A DNA stretch of 64,000 nucleotides from Granulicella aggregans (GTDB lineage Bacteria; Acidobacteriota; Terriglobia; Terriglobales; Acidobacteriaceae), in assembly GCF_025685565.1 (NCBI RefSeq), contig NZ_JAGSYE010000004.1, forward strand, positions 124,001-188,000, written 5' to 3'. The notes under the pieces are model-generated. The model worked only from the letters and a program-made list of their open reading frames with translations, did not search any database and had not been told where the DNA came from. Shown here one piece after another: positions 1 through 8,950 of this stretch (position 1 is the stretch's first letter; each line of letters opens with the position of its first letter). The translations under genes and the position numbers were made by a program.

Positions 1-359
1 GCGGTGAGGATGTGGTAACCATCGGTGAACGCGGTGAGTGCGGTCATTGCGGACCAGAACGCGAGCGCGCTCAGCACTAACCGCTTCCCGGAGACACGGT
101 CGGCAAGCCACCCGGCCGCCGGCCCGAACGCCGCATACATCCACATGAAACTTCCAGCGATCACGCCCAGTTGGACGTCCGTCAAATGAAACTCCACCTT
201 GATCAACGGAAAGACGGAGTAGATCGATTGACGGTCCGCGTAGTTCAACAAGCAGACGGTCCAGAGCATGGCTACGACCAGCCAAGGGTAGATCCGCACC
301 CTGACCTCACGCTCTCCTGCTCTGAACTGGTGCCTGGGTTCGTTTTGCGATAGAGGCAT
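1..359 (-). CDS. MFS transporter, N-terminal part (cut by window edge)
   Basis: This is the first 119 codons of a major facilitator superfamily transporter; the rest lies left of the window. After a polar N-terminus the translation gives a hydrophobic helix ending in LLNYADRQSIYSVFP, the usual D-R pair after helix 1 of the anion:cation symporter (ACS) group. A second helix then leads into GWLADRVSGKR, which matches MFS motif A between helices 2 and 3. It starts at the ATG at 359. The ACS group imports sugar acids and organic anions, which would fit the nearby glycoside hydrolases, but the substrate cannot be read from this part. It is followed upstream, on the same strand, by a decayed TPR gene. 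Confidence 0.8.
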   Translation of the reverse strand, partial: MPLSQNEPRHQFRAGEREVRVRIYPWLVVAMLWTVCLLNYADRQSIYSVFPLIKVEFHLTDVQLGVIAGSFMWMYAAFGPAAGWLADRVSGKRLVLSALAFWSAMTALTAFTDGYHILT

Positions 360-419
360 GTTGTGCCTAAATTCTATATAAGCGTCGCTAAAGGCCTCGA
401 CCGACGGATTGACCGGCCC

Positions 420-1476
420 CTAAAGTGGCAGGCCAACCTGCCGGAGCAGAGATTGAAAGCGCGGATCGGGGTGCAGGGGATCGAGAAGAGGATCGATCTT
501 GAGATAGGTGAGGGATATGTCGTTCGCCTGGCAGGCTTTCTCCAACCACTCGAACGCCTTATCGTTTTCTTGAGACCTGCATAGACCAGCGCAATCTCAT
601 ATCGGCCTGCGCCAGTGGTCTCTACATATTCTTCTAGCCTCGCAATCGAAGTGTGAGCTTCGGTCTGGGCACCCATCCGGGCATAGGCAGTGCCCACATG
701 CCCTATGACATAGACGGGATTGTCACCCAGCTTTTGGAATTGCTGAATCGCTTGACCGTACATATCTTCTTGGATATGAACAAGGACTGATGTATTCATG
801 ATTTCGCTGCCGGCATGTAACGCGACGGCATGATTGATCTCGTCGAGCGCCTGATTATATTGGTATGCGATATAAAAGTCGTAGCCGGCAACGGCACGGG
901 GATGGGGCGAAACAGGGTCGAGTTCGATGGTCAGCTCGGTCTCAGCAATCGCTCTGAAATCCTACCCAGGCGTAACAGACATTCGGAATAGGCCTCGTGG
1001 GCGACAGCTAGACTGGTGTCCAGTTGAACGGCACGAAAGAACTCTCTGCCTTGAACATCCCAATTCCACCCCTGACTCATCGCAACATAGCCAAGCTCAA
1101 TATGGGCTTGAGGAAGAGACTCATCGAGTTCAAGAGCTTTGCGCGCCTCGGCATACTGCTGCGCGAAGCCCTCCGAGCGAGGCATCAGGCCGCTGCTCCC
1201 TGGCCATCCAAAGCATTGGGCCAAGGCGGCGTGCGCCGGCGCGTAGTTGGGATCGGATAGAACTGCCTTCTTGATACAGGTGAAGGCGGTCTTTTGGTCA
1301 CCTGCGAAGAAACGCTCCTTGCCCCGCAGGTAGAGGTCTTCTGTCTCAGGATTTACCGGGCGGACGCGCGTGAGGTCGGCCTTTTCCTCGTGGCTTAGTT
1401 GGACGCGGATCTGCTTGGCGATGTCCCGTGTCACCTCGCTCTGCAGTTCCAAAACACCGGTCATATCCTCTATGAA
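420..1476 (-). pseudogene. Decayed TPR-repeat protein (C-terminal part of a winged-helix/TPR type regulator)
   Basis: The minus strand carries TPR sequence split over three frames. About 1476-960 reads like the C-terminal half of acidobacterial transcriptional-regulator or kinase TPR proteins (ELQSEVTRDIAKQIRVQL, then VRPVNPETEDLYLRGKERF and TPR units). At about 965 the reading frame shifts: one frame gives RLGRISERLL and stops, while another continues FRAIAETELTIELDPVSPHP. Near 575-580 a second frameshift, probably a lost base, moves the reading from EIALVYAGL into a frame giving NDKAFEWLEKACQ and ending DPRFQSLLRQVGLPL at the stop codon at 420-422. The N-terminal DNA-binding or kinase part is missing; upstream of 1476 the homology ends. 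Two frameshifts and the missing N-terminus argue against sequencing error alone. Confidence 0.7.
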
Positions 1477-1722
1477 TAGCGGGCTTGAACCGGAGAAGAA
1501 TAAAATAACCCTCTTTGGCAATCCTTGAAGCAGTTGTATCGACTGCACCGCAGGCAGCAACGCAGGTGTTATTACTGGAGAGGCATCGCGAGCAGCTCCG
1601 AGACAGTTGCAGTTCAAAGCTCTCATCAACTTCTAGGGGGCGAAGGGCGCGTTGCCGCAGGGCGCGCCCTCCGTCTTCTCTCTCTTAACTTGATACGCTT
1701 CAGCCAACTACCAAAGGATCTC

Positions 1723-4071
1723 GTGAATCATTTCAGGGTCTTTCTTTCGATTGCATTTTCTTCAGCCGCTCTGCATTCAAGTGCCTGCGCTGCCCAGATG
1801 CCCGGCCAATCGCTCCCTGTCCAGCCCCAGGTCCAAGCCACCGCATCGGGCACTGGACTGGAAGCGACAATCGGCGAGGAGACGATGAGAGTGACGGTCT
1901 GCTCGCCCTCATTGATTCATATTGTCACCCGACCCCATGGCGGCAACGCCCAGCATCCGCAACCCTGGCTTCTGCCGGCGGAGCAATCTTGCAAGGGCGC
2001 CCCTTTTGAATTCTCCCAGGACGAGAAGACATTCTCGGTGAAGACTGCCAAGCTGACCGCGACCCTCAGCAAAGAGCGAGGGAATCTGAGCTTCCTCACT
2101 GCCGACGGGAAGCCGCTTACGAACGAAGGCGATGCAGTTCCGCGAACTTACAAGGCCGAGACGCTGAATGGCGAGCAGACCTATCACATCGTCGATCGTT
2201 TCCGGCCAGACAACTCGGAGGCCTTTTACGGCCTCGGTCAGCACCAATCGGGCATGTTCAACTACCGCGGTGCAACGGTTGAGATTGGCCAGAACAACAC
2301 CGACATTGCGATCCCTTTTCTCGTCTCTTCGAAGGGCTATGGGATTCTTTGGAATACCGCATCCTTCACCTATGTCGACAACCGGTTTCCATTGGAACTA
2401 TCCTTCGACTCTCTCGCGGGGCAGGGTATCGACTACTTCATCGTCTACGGTCCCGAGATGGACGACATCATCCATGAGTACCGCAATCTGACGGGCCATG
2501 CTCCGATGTTGCCACGCTGGTCTTATGGGTTCATTCAATCCAAGGACCGCTATAAGTCGCTCGATGAGATCAACGGAATCGCCAGCCGCTACCGCAGCGA
2601 GCACATCCCGATGGACACCGTGGTCCAGGACTGGTTCTGGTGGAAGACCGAAGGTGATCCCTATTTCAACGAAAACTATCATGATGTGCCGGCTGACTTA
2701 GCGAAGCTGCACGACAACCATGTTCACACCATGATCTCTACCTGGGGCTTGATCGATCCTGCAGCGGAGACCTACAAGAAGCTCGACGCAAAGGGACTCT
2801 TCGTTCCTCATGCGAACGTCTACGACGCTTCCAGCCCTGAGGCTCGCGCGGTCTATTGGAACTCCCTTACCGTGAAACTCTTCAAGCAGGGATGGGACTC
2901 GTTCTGGCTGGACAGCGCGGAGCCGGAAGAGTTCTGGCCACACATGGGAGATTCCATTCTGCGGGACAGGAAGATCGCCATTGGCAACGGGGCCGAGTAC
3001 ACGAACATTTATCCCCTTGTTCATAACGAAGGCATCCAACAGCACTGGCGCGAAACCACCGACCAGAAGCGCGTCTTCCTGCTTACCCGTTCTGCATTTC
3101 TGGGCTCGCAGCGCGTGGGGGGGACGGTTTGGTCGGGCGATGTTTACAGCAGCTACTGGGGCCTGCGTCACCAGATCGCGGGTGGTTTGAACTACGCGCT
3201 AACCGGGCTGCCTTACTGGACGACTGACATCGGCGGCTATTGGCCGGGAGAGTTCGACGGCAAGACCACTAGCCCGGAGTATCAGGAACTCTATCTCCGC
3301 TGGTTCCAGTTCGGTACCTTCTGCCCTGTCTTCCGCTCGCACGGGCATCGCCCTAACAACGAGATATGGACTTACCCAATGGTCGAGCCATCTCTCATCG
3401 CCTTCGACAAGCTGCGTTACCGCATGATGCCGTATATCTATTCGCTCGGCTGGAAGGTTTCGCATGACGACTACACGATCCAACGCCCGCTGGTCATGGA
3501 CTTCCGCAACGACGCAATCACGCACGACATCGCAGACCAGTTCATGTTTGGGCCCGCTGTGATGGTGAATCCGGTAACTGAGGCAGGTGCCATCGAGCGG
3601 CGTGTCTATTTCCCGAAGGACAGCCTCTGGTATGACTTCTGGACCGGCGAAAAGATCCAAGGAGGCAAATATATCCAGGCACCGGCGCCACTTGAGCGCC
3701 TGCCGCTCTACGTGCGAGCAGGTTCGATCCTGCCGCTTGGTCCTGATGAAGAGTATGCCGATGAGAAGCCAAATGGCCCGCTCGAACTAAGAATCTATCC
3801 TGGAGCGAACGGGACCTTCACCCTTTATAACGACGAAGGCAACAACTATAACTACGAGAAAGGTGAGTTTTCCACGATTCGCGTCACCTGGTCCGAAGCG
3901 GATCGCACCGTGACGATTGGTGCCCGTACAGGGCGCTACCCCGGAATGCCGAAGACGATCTCTCTACATCTCTTCCTTGCGAGCGCAGGCAAAGGCTTCG
4001 CTGCCTCATCGGAACGGGAAGGCAAGTCCGTGCAATATGATGGCTCGGAGCTGAAGATCAAACTGGATTAA
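1723..4071 (+). CDS. Glycoside hydrolase family 31 (alpha-xylosidase / alpha-glucosidase type), exported
   Basis: The enzyme should release alpha-linked xylose or glucose from oligosaccharides, probably xyloglucan fragments, in the periplasm. The chosen start is GTG 1723: AAAGGA lies 5-6 nt upstream and the protein then begins with a signal peptide (VFLSIAFSSAALHSSACAA). The longer ORF from 1525 would run into the decayed TPR gene. A GH31 N-terminal beta-sandwich covers about 50-235. The (beta/alpha)8 barrel carries FWLDSAEPE with nucleophile D397 and TVWSGD with acid/base D473, followed by TDIGGYWP. The C-terminal beta domains include WYDFWTGEKI. The WLDSAEPE form is typical of alpha-xylosidases of the bacterial xyloglucan-utilisation type, but other GH31 activities share it. 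About 782 aa is normal for the family. Confidence 0.9.
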   Translation: MNHFRVFLSIAFSSAALHSSACAAQMPGQSLPVQPQVQATASGTGLEATIGEETMRVTVCSPSLIHIVTRPHGGNAQHPQPWLLPAEQSCKGAPFEFSQDEKTFSVKTAKLTATLSKERGNLSFLTADGKPLTNEGDAVPRTYKAETLNGEQTYHIVDRFRPDNSEAFYGLGQHQSGMFNYRGATVEIGQNNTDIAIPFLVSSKGYGILWNTASFTYVDNRFPLELSFDSLAGQGIDYFIVYGPEMDDIIHEYRNLTGHAPMLPRWSYGFIQSKDRYKSLDEINGIASRYRSEHIPMDTVVQDWFWWKTEGDPYFNENYHDVPADLAKLHDNHVHTMISTWGLIDPAAETYKKLDAKGLFVPHANVYDASSPEARAVYWNSLTVKLFKQGWDSFWLDSAEPEEFWPHMGDSILRDRKIAIGNGAEYTNIYPLVHNEGIQQHWRETTDQKRVFLLTRSAFLGSQRVGGTVWSGDVYSSYWGLRHQIAGGLNYALTGLPYWTTDIGGYWPGEFDGKTTSPEYQELYLRWFQFGTFCPVFRSHGHRPNNEIWTYPMVEPSLIAFDKLRYRMMPYIYSLGWKVSHDDYTIQRPLVMDFRNDAITHDIADQFMFGPAVMVNPVTEAGAIERRVYFPKDSLWYDFWTGEKIQGGKYIQAPAPLERLPLYVRAGSILPLGPDEEYADEKPNGPLELRIYPGANGTFTLYNDEGNNYNYEKGEFSTIRVTWSEADRTVTIGARTGRYPGMPKTISLHLFLASAGKGFAASSEREGKSVQYDGSELKIKLD

Positions 4072-4706
4072 TGAGAGTCGAAGTCGTAGGAGCAACGTGC
4101 CTTGGGGAACCGTATCCTGATGGTCTCCCAAATTCTGCGGCATCTGGTCTTCCGCCTGCTGTCGGCAGGTGAAAGACCTCTCGGCTCTTGTGAAGCAGAT
4201 AGAACAACCGATCGACATGGTACATCCGGATGCTGAACTCGATAAGTTGAAAGAGGTTACTGCCATACCTGGAGTAGCGCGTGTGCGGGATGAAGCTCTC
4301 TATGCGATTAGCGGGCATATCGAGGCGGACAAGGTGTTAGACACGCCGATCAAGATTCGATCCAGACGACGCCACAGCCGTAAAGCTGCGCGGCCTCGCG
4401 CTTTCCCGGCTTGGGTGTGCTGCGGGAAGAGTTAAAGTTGCTCGCAAAAAGATGCAATTGCCACAGACGCAACAGACTGACCACACCCAGTAATTGAGGT
4501 TTCCAAATGAAGACATACTTTGCTCAAACAACTCAACGAAAGTTCGAGTTGCCAATACGGTGCGTTCTCTTTCTGTTCGTGCTCGTATCGGTTGTGGGGC
4601 AAGGGGCCAACGGGCAATGGGCACCGATAATATTTGATTCAACTGCAGCTTCTCGGCGATCTGCCGAAGGCACTGCGGCCGAGTGGCGCGCGTCGCCGGC
4701 CTCTTG
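4072..4706. other. Intergenic region between convergent genes; no gene recognised
   Basis: The GH31 gene (+) and the Met-rich gene (-) converge on 635 bases with no recognisable gene. Short plus-strand fragments (for example GLALSRLG near 4385-4410, read in a different frame from a preceding KLKEVTAIPGVARVRDEAL stretch at about 4240-4300) could be traces of an old, frameshifted coding region, but I cannot name a family. I see no strong terminator. Confidence 0.4.
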
Positions 4707-6158
4707 TCATCTCTGCTTGCCCGCGAACGGACGCAATCGGACGAAGATCGACACGCCAACGGGATGAGATCCGTAGATCGACTGCAGCACCTCCGGAACG
4801 CCGTATGTCGTCACTTGTGTCCCCAGCGCTGTTCTCACGTGGGGCAGTAGATCGATGTCCCTGTCATAGCCAAAGGTGTAGGCGGCAACGTGGCCAATCG
4901 GTCCCTCCTGAAATCCAGCAGGCAGAGGGTTCGCCCCGTTCACCAACTCGTTCGAACGGCCCGCATTCTCCATTCGCGTCCACGCATAGTTGCGCGTCTT
5001 GAAGCGAACCAGCGACTCGAGCAGATAGCTGTTCTCCTTTGAGTCATCGGCTAGTGACCGCGTTCTACCCCACAGCAAGGTGTTCGACCAGTTGCCTTCG
5101 TGGAAGGGCCGGTTGTACATCGCGGAGGCGGTCGTCCGGGCCTGGTCTTCGTTTGGGAACAGCTGCTCCGGGCTCTTTAGGCGAGCGTAGGAGACCTGCC
5201 CGCTCCAATTCTGCGCGGGTTGCAGCGTAAGCCGCGTCGACCAGGAGTCGATCTTTCCCTGATCGATGTTCCAGCGAAACTCATCCGGTTCGCGACCGTG
5301 GAAGCCACCCACCTCGATCCGCGCAATGCCATGCGTCACTCCGACCGTGACGACATCGCTGGCGATGTGGGTCGAATCTTCCTGGTGATGCCCAAGGCTG
5401 CCAACGGGATCTTCCGAAGCAGAAGCGCGATGTGGATACGCCGTCGGCCCAATCGCGGGATCGCCGATGGGCGCCGCGTAGAACGAGAGCAGCGTCTTCT
5501 CACCAAGCTTCACGTCGTACAGCGCGCCAAGCTCCATAAAGAAGTCGTGAGGATGCTGGCCGTCCGCGATGGGCTTGCCGAACGCGGTCTCGCCTTGCTG
5601 AAAGAGCAGCGGATACTGCCGTTGCGAGATCGTCGCCGGCTCAAGGCTGAACATGGCGCGCAGTGTGAGCTGTCCCGGACCGAGGCGTCGTTCCGCCATG
5701 GGCATGAACCAGTTCGTCGAGTAGAACTTATCCGCGCCACGCGGCCCGCTCTGCTGCGTATCCGTGATGAAGACGTTGGCGTGGAACATCAGCATCCACG
5801 AGCCCTTCATGGTCATCAGCATCGGCGTTGCGGTGGAGTTTGGTTCGGCGCTGGTACCTGAAGAGGCGTGGTGCATGATCTGCTGAATGAATCTGTGCGG
5901 ATGCATGTTCTGCATCATCTCATCCATGCCGGGGTTCATCTTCATCCCCGGCATCGCGGCGCTACTATCCTGCGACGGATGAGGGCACATGCTCATCCCC
6001 GGCATGTCTTCGACGCAGGGCTTGGGTGCCGTCTGCGGACTGATCTTTGGCGGATACATCTGCATTCCCTGCATGGAGTCCGAAGGCTTGGCGTCCTGTG
6101 CACTAATTGACAGGCAAGAGAAGAAGGCGGCGATCGTTGCGGCACAGATTTGTTTCAT
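4707..6158 (-). CDS. Exported Met/His-rich protein, probable outer-membrane barrel linked to copper
   Basis: An export signal (MKQICAATIAAFFSCLSISA) is followed by a segment of about 70 residues full of methionine motifs (MQGMQMYPP, MPGMSMCPHP, MPGMKMNPGMDEMMQNMHPH), of the kind that binds Cu(I) in CopA/PcoA-type proteins. The remaining 350 or so residues show alternating aromatic/polar strands and conserved-looking His clusters (DGQHPHDFF, GHHQEDSTHIAS, GGFHGREPDEF), and the C-terminus reads like beta-strands (VGVSIFVRLRPF). I infer a beta-barrel outer-membrane protein that handles copper; no named family is certain. ATG 6158 is taken because AGGGA stands 9 nt upstream; a TTG directly before it also opens the frame. 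It follows the small exported Cys/Met protein by 134 nt on the same strand, probably one transcript. Confidence 0.6.
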   Translation of the reverse strand: MKQICAATIAAFFSCLSISAQDAKPSDSMQGMQMYPPKISPQTAPKPCVEDMPGMSMCPHPSQDSSAAMPGMKMNPGMDEMMQNMHPHRFIQQIMHHASSGTSAEPNSTATPMLMTMKGSWMLMFHANVFITDTQQSGPRGADKFYSTNWFMPMAERRLGPGQLTLRAMFSLEPATISQRQYPLLFQQGETAFGKPIADGQHPHDFFMELGALYDVKLGEKTLLSFYAAPIGDPAIGPTAYPHRASASEDPVGSLGHHQEDSTHIASDVVTVGVTHGIARIEVGGFHGREPDEFRWNIDQGKIDSWSTRLTLQPAQNWSGQVSYARLKSPEQLFPNEDQARTTASAMYNRPFHEGNWSNTLLWGRTRSLADDSKENSYLLESLVRFKTRNYAWTRMENAGRSNELVNGANPLPAGFQEGPIGHVAAYTFGYDRDIDLLPHVRTALGTQVTTYGVPEVLQSIYGSHPVGVSIFVRLRPFAGKQR

Positions 6159-6292
6159 CAAAGAAGTCCCTGCTTCACATAGGGATATGCGAAGTTGCTC
6201 TGCTGCTCATCCTGGCTATCGAAGAGTGTGGCGCTGTTGTACGCTGTTGTACGGAGCGCTACTCTGCGAACGTTGAACGGTTGCAGGCTGGA

Positions 6293-6763
6293 CTAGACGC
6301 GGAGAGTGACAAGCAGGAGATTGACCGGCGGCAGAAGAGGCGGCGCATTGGAGCTCGCCGCGATGCGATGGGCAGCGACCGGGACCTGTGAGGGCAACGG
6401 CCCAACGACGACCCACTGTACTGCCTTAACGGTCTCGCTGCGTGAGATGGAGTTCAACGTTGCAGGTGACGCAAGATGCGTGCAACGTCCGCCATCACGG
6501 CCTTCGGCGCGAATGGAAGGTGCCGCGACCTTCGACGCGTGGGCACTCTTCATACCAGAGCAATGCATCGCTGGCATACCAGCCATCGCCTCATCCCCTG
6601 ATGAAGACTGAGCAGAGACCGTAGCGGCGCCGTGACATTGGATCTTTCCACCCAGATTGCACGCCAGCTCACACACCGCACTTTGCGTGCCCGCGCCCAG
6701 AACCAGAAAGGCCAGCAGCAGAGTGAGCACGGAATGGAGACGCGAACGCATCTTCTTAAGCAT
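6293..6763 (-). CDS. Small exported Cys/Met/His-containing protein, possibly metal-related
   Basis: A 156-residue protein with an N-terminal signal or anchor (SVLTLLLAFLVLGAGTQSAV) followed by CELACNLGGKIQCHG and MAGMPAMHCSGMKSAH, so the mature part offers four Cys plus Met and His near the membrane. The C-terminus is hydrophobic and Pro-rich (APPLLPPVNLLLV). I do not recognise a named family. The ligand-rich segments and the Met-rich barrel protein encoded just downstream suggest shared metal, probably copper, handling. The ATG at 6763 is preferred: GGGAGG lies 11 nt upstream, whereas the GTG at 6775 directly abuts that site. The neighbouring eutC gene lies 32 nt upstream on the same strand, so co-transcription is possible but functionally odd. 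Confidence 0.5.
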   Translation of the reverse strand: MLKKMRSRLHSVLTLLLAFLVLGAGTQSAVCELACNLGGKIQCHGAATVSAQSSSGDEAMAGMPAMHCSGMKSAHASKVAAPSIRAEGRDGGRCTHLASPATLNSISRSETVKAVQWVVVGPLPSQVPVAAHRIAASSNAPPLLPPVNLLLVTLRV

Positions 6764-6795
6764 AGCCGAAGACACCTCCCGGAAGCGACCTTCGC

Positions 6796-7611
6796 TCAGG
6801 ATCCGCTCTCAGAATCGCTGAGCATCAACTGTTCTGAGGGATCCTTCAACGCTGTTCCAGTCAAACGGAGGAGGCCTGCTTCTTTGGCGAAGAACGCGAT
6901 GCGTTGCGCGGCTGCCTGCGGAGACAGACCTTCTGTGCGGATGTTTGAGATGCAGTTGCGTTCGGCGTTTGTGCGGCCGATCCGCGGCTCCCATGTGATG
7001 TAGGCACCAAGCGAGTCTGCCGCAGACAAGCCCGGCCGTTCCCCGATCAGCACCACCGTAAGCTGCGCTCCCAAGGCCTCGCCAATCTCGTCGCCGAGGG
7101 CGACACGCGCCTGCTCCGCGATCACGATCCGCGTTAGCTCCCACTCGGGTTGCACCAACGGCAATAGGGAATCAATCACTGCGATGGCGTTCCGGTCGGT
7201 TGCCAGCGCCGAGAGTCCGTCCGCGACGATGATCGTAAGCCGAGGCTTAGCGTTGTCGCCGCGCTCTGATTGAAGCGCCGCCTTGGCCGAAGTGCTTAAG
7301 GTTCGGCCAAGGTCTGGTCGCCTGAGGTACGTCGCGCGATCAGGAGCCGCGCTCTTCACCGCGACCGCCTCCAGTCCACGCGCCCGAAGCTCGTTGAGCA
7401 GCGTTGGCAAGCTCAGATGCGCGTGTACCGCGTCGCGGGCCTGCGCATGGTCGCGGGCGAAGGCGAGCGTGTCATGTGTGGTGATGCTGTTGCCCGTTCG
7501 TGCCAGCGCTACCCGGGCGGGCGTCAATGCGCGCAGATCACCTTCAATGAGAGTGGCATCGCCCTTCGTCGCCAGCGCCGCGCGGTTGTCAGACAAGGAT
7601 TGCCGATCCAT
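6796..7611 (-). CDS. eutC: Ethanolamine ammonia-lyase small subunit (EutC), without EutB in view
   Basis: EutC pairs with EutB to form the adenosylcobalamin-dependent lyase that splits ethanolamine to acetaldehyde and ammonia. Family signatures are clear: ARVALARTGNS near the N-terminus, HAQARDAVHA, YLRRPDLGRTL, IIVADGLSALA, EQARVALGDEIGE, VVLIGERPGLSAADSLGAY and RTNAERNCISNIR. At 271 aa it has normal length. The start ATG 7611 has GAGG 6 nt upstream; a GTG at 7623 is an alternative. The gene overlaps the 3' end of pncB by 23 nt, so translation is probably coupled. No EutB, microcompartment or cobalamin riboswitch sequence is seen in the window, so its partner must be elsewhere or absent. Confidence 0.85.
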   Translation of the reverse strand: MDRQSLSDNRAALATKGDATLIEGDLRALTPARVALARTGNSITTHDTLAFARDHAQARDAVHAHLSLPTLLNELRARGLEAVAVKSAAPDRATYLRRPDLGRTLSTSAKAALQSERGDNAKPRLTIIVADGLSALATDRNAIAVIDSLLPLVQPEWELTRIVIAEQARVALGDEIGEALGAQLTVVLIGERPGLSAADSLGAYITWEPRIGRTNAERNCISNIRTEGLSPQAAAQRIAFFAKEAGLLRLTGTALKDPSEQLMLSDSESGS

Positions 7612-8905
7612 CCTTCGCCTCACTTCCGAAGACCCTGCGATACCGCGCGATCTCCTCCGGCGGCCCCGTCGCCTTGCGAAGATTGTCGGAGAGCTTCACG
7701 GCCGGCCGCCCCTCCACTGACTTCAGCTTACAGACGAGGCTGATCGGTTCCAGCGCATCGTCGCCGCGCGGATGACAGCCGCGGAAGTCGTTCGTCAATA
7801 GCGTGCCCCAGCCTGCGCTGAACCGGATGCGCTCGTTGAAGTAGGCGTGAAGCTCGAGAATCTGTTCGACATCCAAACCATCGGAGGCGATGAAGCGCTT
7901 CTTCCTTGCGTCCCTGCCATGCTTCGTTAGCCACGCAATATACTCATCGCCAGCAATCAGCGGGTCTTTGCTGTCGCAACGTTGTCCGGTCCAATCCGCG
8001 ACCCAGTCGGGTGCACCTTCGAGAAACTGCGTGGTGCCAAAGGTGTCGGGCAGCATCACCAGAAGTTCGCCGCCGTAACTCTGTTGCCATAGCTCGAGCA
8101 CTCGATACTGCGAGGCGTGCACCTCCGCATCGTCGTTCGCCAACGCGGCCAGTGCCATCGGCAATTCGTGCGCGTTGGTGCCGATCGCTTCGAGGTCGTG
8201 CTTGTACGCGAGATGCGTATTCGACGACCCCGTGAAGCTGGCTCCAAGCGAGGTGCGCAGAGCGACGACGACGTACTCCTGCCACAAAAAAGAGTGACGG
8301 CGTCGCGTTCCAAACTCCGAGAGCCGCACCCCCGGCACGGTACGAAGGCGCTCAATCTTATCCCATAGCTTCGTCTTCGCTCGCGCATACAGCACATCAA
8401 GTTCAAGTTCAGAGAGCACAGCAAGCGCCGACCGGGTCCGCATCTCGCTCACTAGAGCCAGAGCATAGATCTCCCACATCGTCACCTCGGACCACAGGCC
8501 GGAGAATCGGAGCATCAACTGTCCCTCCTGCTCGCCGTTGAGCGGAAGGATCTCATAGTCAGATAGTTTGAACCCATGTTCGAGCCAGTCCAGAAACGCG
8601 GGCTCGAAGATGCTTCTTGTTCCGTAGAAGGTGTTGCCTGCCAGCCATATCAACTCCGATTTGCGGAAGCGTAGACCGCGCACATACTCCATCTGCTGCC
8701 GCAGCAGGTCAATAGGAATATGCTCGGCCAGCTTGACGGTCAGCGTCCGGTTGAAGACTTCTGAGGTGACATGCGCCTGCGGAAAGTTCTTCCAGATGAA
8801 CTGCAGCATCAGCAGTTTGTAGAAGTCGGTGTCGAGCAGCGACCTTACGATGGGGTCGAGCTTCCAGTTGTGGTTATGCGCGCGCTCCGCGAAGTTAACC
8901 TGCAT
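7589..8905 (-). CDS. pncB: Nicotinate phosphoribosyltransferase
   Basis: PncB makes nicotinate mononucleotide from nicotinate and PRPP in the NAD salvage pathway, in the cytoplasm. Signatures in order: SLLDTDFYKLLMLQ at the N-terminus, GNTFYG and the middle stretch EVTMWEIYALALVSEMRTR, FGTRRRHSF, FTGSSNTHLAYKH, GTNAHELPMALAAL, LPDTFGTTQFL, FIASDGLDVEQI and FSAGWGTLLTND. The His of RRRHSF corresponds to the residue phosphorylated during ATP-driven turnover in the family. At 438 aa it is slightly longer than the common 400. Its 3' end overlaps eutC. No convincing Shine-Dalgarno sequence stands before ATG 8905. Confidence 0.95.
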   Translation of the reverse strand: MQVNFAERAHNHNWKLDPIVRSLLDTDFYKLLMLQFIWKNFPQAHVTSEVFNRTLTVKLAEHIPIDLLRQQMEYVRGLRFRKSELIWLAGNTFYGTRSIFEPAFLDWLEHGFKLSDYEILPLNGEQEGQLMLRFSGLWSEVTMWEIYALALVSEMRTRSALAVLSELELDVLYARAKTKLWDKIERLRTVPGVRLSEFGTRRRHSFLWQEYVVVALRTSLGASFTGSSNTHLAYKHDLEAIGTNAHELPMALAALANDDAEVHASQYRVLELWQQSYGGELLVMLPDTFGTTQFLEGAPDWVADWTGQRCDSKDPLIAGDEYIAWLTKHGRDARKKRFIASDGLDVEQILELHAYFNERIRFSAGWGTLLTNDFRGCHPRGDDALEPISLVCKLKSVEGRPAVKLSDNLRKATGPPEEIARYRRVFGSEAKDGSAILV

Positions 8906-8950
8906 GCGTGGATTGTCTCGTGTTTCGGTCGTTAGCGAAAGTTTCGTCCG

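Noticed and set aside
1525..1722. N-terminal extension of the GH31 gene (start at 1525).
   Set aside because: It overlaps the decayed TPR coding sequence, has no export signal, and a Shine-Dalgarno site plus signal peptide mark GTG 1723.
4169..4435. An 88-codon plus-strand ORF in the intergenic region.
   Set aside because: No recognisable family, no good ribosome site, and composition changes inside the frame; at most a decayed gene trace.
6612..7700. Cobalamin riboswitch near eutC.
   Set aside because: eutC overlaps pncB, so no leader exists, and no B12-box-like sequence was seen upstream of pncB.
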